Source: an uncultured Collinsella sp.
Lineage (GTDB): Bacteria; Actinomycetota; Coriobacteriia; Coriobacteriales; Coriobacteriaceae
Reading direction: 5' to 3'
DNA: 32,942 nucleotides
Assembly: GCA_900540985.1 (NCBI GenBank)
Contig: UQIC01000023.1
Coordinates: forward strand, 1 to 32,942
In this document: piece by piece, positions 31,833 through 32,942 of the stretch
Layout: every line of letters begins with the position of its first letter
Numbering within the stretch: the stretch's first letter is position 1
Made by a program: the position numbers and the translations under genes
The notes under the pieces: model-generated
Seen by the model: the letters and a program-made list of their open reading frames with translations, nothing else
The model's database searches: none
Told to the model about the DNA's origin: nothing

Positions 31833-32693
31833 ATGGACAGCAGGGATATCGAGAAATGGCGTGTCGAACTTGACAGCTACGCCCATGTAGAAGACGGCGT
31901 TGAGTATTGGCTCGCACGCGATTTAATGGAACCCCTCGGATACACCCAATGGCGTAATTTTGAGACTGCAGTTAAGAGATCCATGGCATCGTGTGACACC
32001 AATAAAATGCCTGTTGCCGCCCATTTTGCTGAGGCCAGCAAAATGGTAGATGCCGGCATCGCCAAACGAGCCGTAAAAGACTACAAGCTGACGCGCTACG
32101 CATGCTATTTAATCGCCCAAAACGGAGACCCAAACAAGCCCGAAATCGCACTCGCACAGGCGTACTTCGCCGTGCAGACACGCCGTCAGGAGCTCATAGA
32201 GCAGCGCTTCGCAGAGATTCAGCGCTTGCAGGCGCGCCACTCGCTATCCGATTCAGAGAAACAGCTCTCGGGCATTGCGTTCAAACGAGGCGTGGACTCC
32301 AAAGGATTCGCGATCATCAAGTCGAAGGGCGATGAGGCGTTATTCGGCGGCAGAAGCACGGCGGACATGAAGCGGCAGCTTGGTGTGCCCAAGAGTGCTG
32401 CATTGGCGGACAAGCTAGCCGATGTTCTCATCAAAGCAAAGGACCTCACGAACTCGATGACGGCCTTCAACGCCGAGGAACACGACTTGTACGGTCTGGA
32501 CCAGATCAAACAAGAACACGTCGAGAACAACACGAGCGTGCGTGGCAGCCTCATCGACCGCGGAATTGTTCCCGAGAACCTACCGCCTGCCGAGGATACA
32601 AAAAAACTCGAGCGTCGCGTGAAGGCAGACGAGAAGAAACTCAAGGAGGGTACTGACGGTTTCACCGATCCCCAGGGTAGACTCAATCTGTGA
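31833..32693 (+). CDS. dinD: DNA-damage-inducible protein D (DinD)
   Basis: A 286-residue protein closely matching DinD. It opens with a BRO-N type domain (YWLARDLMEPLGYTQWRNF), then HFAEASKMVDAG, the hallmark LTRYACYLIAQNGDPNKP, and QAYFAVQTRRQE. The C-terminal half is helical and charged. Length is near the usual 275-290. In Escherichia coli DinD is SOS-induced and reported to restrain RecA filaments; that role is carried over by homology. The ATG has AAAGGAAG four bases upstream. I saw no complete actinobacterial LexA site (CGAAC...GTTCG) in front, only a CGAAC half at 31813-31817. A 160-base gap separates it from the flavoprotein gene. Confidence 0.9.
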   Translation: MDSRDIEKWRVELDSYAHVEDGVEYWLARDLMEPLGYTQWRNFETAVKRSMASCDTNKMPVAAHFAEASKMVDAGIAKRAVKDYKLTRYACYLIAQNGDPNKPEIALAQAYFAVQTRRQELIEQRFAEIQRLQARHSLSDSEKQLSGIAFKRGVDSKGFAIIKSKGDEALFGGRSTADMKRQLGVPKSAALADKLADVLIKAKDLTNSMTAFNAEEHDLYGLDQIKQEHVENNTSVRGSLIDRGIVPENLPPAEDTKKLERRVKADEKKLKEGTDGFTDPQGRLNL

Positions 32694-32710
32694 AAGCGGC
32701 CGCGCCCTTT

Positions 32711-32765
32711 CGGGTTCGACCCCATGCGAGGTTAACAAAAAAGCGACCAGCCTAAGCCAGTCGCT
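32711..32765. repeat. 55-bp direct repeat, copy 1, with bidirectional terminator
   Basis: Identical to 32888-32942 over all 55 bases (offset 177). It contains the palindrome GGGTTCGACCC and a hairpin AAGCGAC/GTCGCTT (32741-32747 with 32760-32766). Read on the minus strand the hairpin is followed by TTTTTT; on the plus strand by TTT after the stem. It lies 18 bases past the dinD stop and can terminate that transcript. Confidence 0.85.
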
Positions 32766-32887
32766 TTAACATGCTTTGGGTGGGCCGTCAGGGGGTCAGC
32801 CTGCTGCGCAGGCGGCCGCTGCGGCGTTTCGCGCCTTGCGCGCTGCGCTGGCAAATGCTTACGCATTTCCTCAGCTCCGCGCCCCGA

Positions 32888-32942
32888 CGGGTTCGACCCC
32901 ATGCGAGGTTAACAAAAAAGCGACCAGCCTAAGCCAGTCGCT
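32888..32942. repeat. 55-bp direct repeat, copy 2, cut by the window edge
   Basis: Second copy of the repeat at 32711. The window ends inside its hairpin, so the match may run further. The 122 bases between copies are GC-rich, with short palindromes such as CTGCGCAG and AAATGC/GCATTT, and no supported gene. Confidence 0.85.

Noticed and set aside
31668..31886. Short minus-strand frame between the flavoprotein and dinD
   Set aside because: Its last 40 codons look protein-like at a glance, but it has no clear start signal, overlaps the dinD start and matches no family I can name.
32711..32735. tRNA-like T-loop sequence GGGTTCGACCCC in the repeat
   Set aside because: No acceptor, anticodon or D arm can be drawn around it and no CCA end is present.

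Overview
The window reads as a piece of a high-GC, anaerobic, gut-type actinobacterial chromosome, most likely Collinsella or a close Coriobacteriia relative. The basis is the compact SUF operon with SufU instead of SufA/SufE, the large surface proteins built from choline-binding-type repeats, the NifU-like/GGGtGRT gene pair typical of anaerobes, and the strong C/G third-position bias. The genus is inferred from gene content, not from a marker gene. No rRNA, tRNA, CRISPR array or intact prophage was seen.

Layout. (1) Positions 1-6482, minus strand: three secreted cell-wall proteins, each with a signal peptide and many aromatic/glycine wall-binding repeats. They carry different effector domains: GH25 lysozyme plus a C39-like peptidase, an NlpC/P60-like hydrolase, and a small Cys/His tail. 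(2) 6807-8233, plus strand: an AT-richer two-gene module, a DUF4869 protein followed by a small P-loop ATPase with a TOPRIM-like region. It is the best candidate here for an undescribed system. (3) 8230-16416: a surface-glycan block with five GT2 glycosyltransferase genes in one minus-strand run and a divergent sixth, galactofuranosyltransferase-like gene. (4) 16441-20212, minus strand: an AAA-ATPase-like protein with a degenerate nuclease domain, and a sortase-type surface protein with a lysozyme-like head. (5) 20352-26253: an Rrf2 regulator (SufR/IscR type) divergent from sufC-sufB-sufD-sufS-sufU, with four copies of an 8-bp half-site between them and a strong terminator after sufU. (6) 26316-27727: a noncoding stretch rich in inverted repeats beside a REP-associated transposase-like (RAYT) gene whose expected catalytic tyrosine is a serine. 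(7) 28131-29888: the NifU-like and GGGtGRT genes, with a potentially structured leader and a strong terminator. (8) 30145-32693: a fumarate reductase/NadB-like flavoprotein and DinD. (9) The right edge holds two identical 55-bp copies of a terminator-bearing repeat.

How the parts fit. Regions 1, 3 and part of 4 all concern the cell envelope: glycan synthesis, wall-binding hydrolases and a wall-anchored protein. Regions 5 and 7 both concern Fe-S cluster handling and flank the RAYT segment. Several start sites were placed by ribosome binding sites: two glycosyltransferases start with TTG, the DUF4869 gene starts with GTG, and many genes overlap by 1 to 8 bases. Long open frames opposite the suf, NifU-like/GGGtGRT and glycosyltransferase genes are high-GC shadows and are not annotated.
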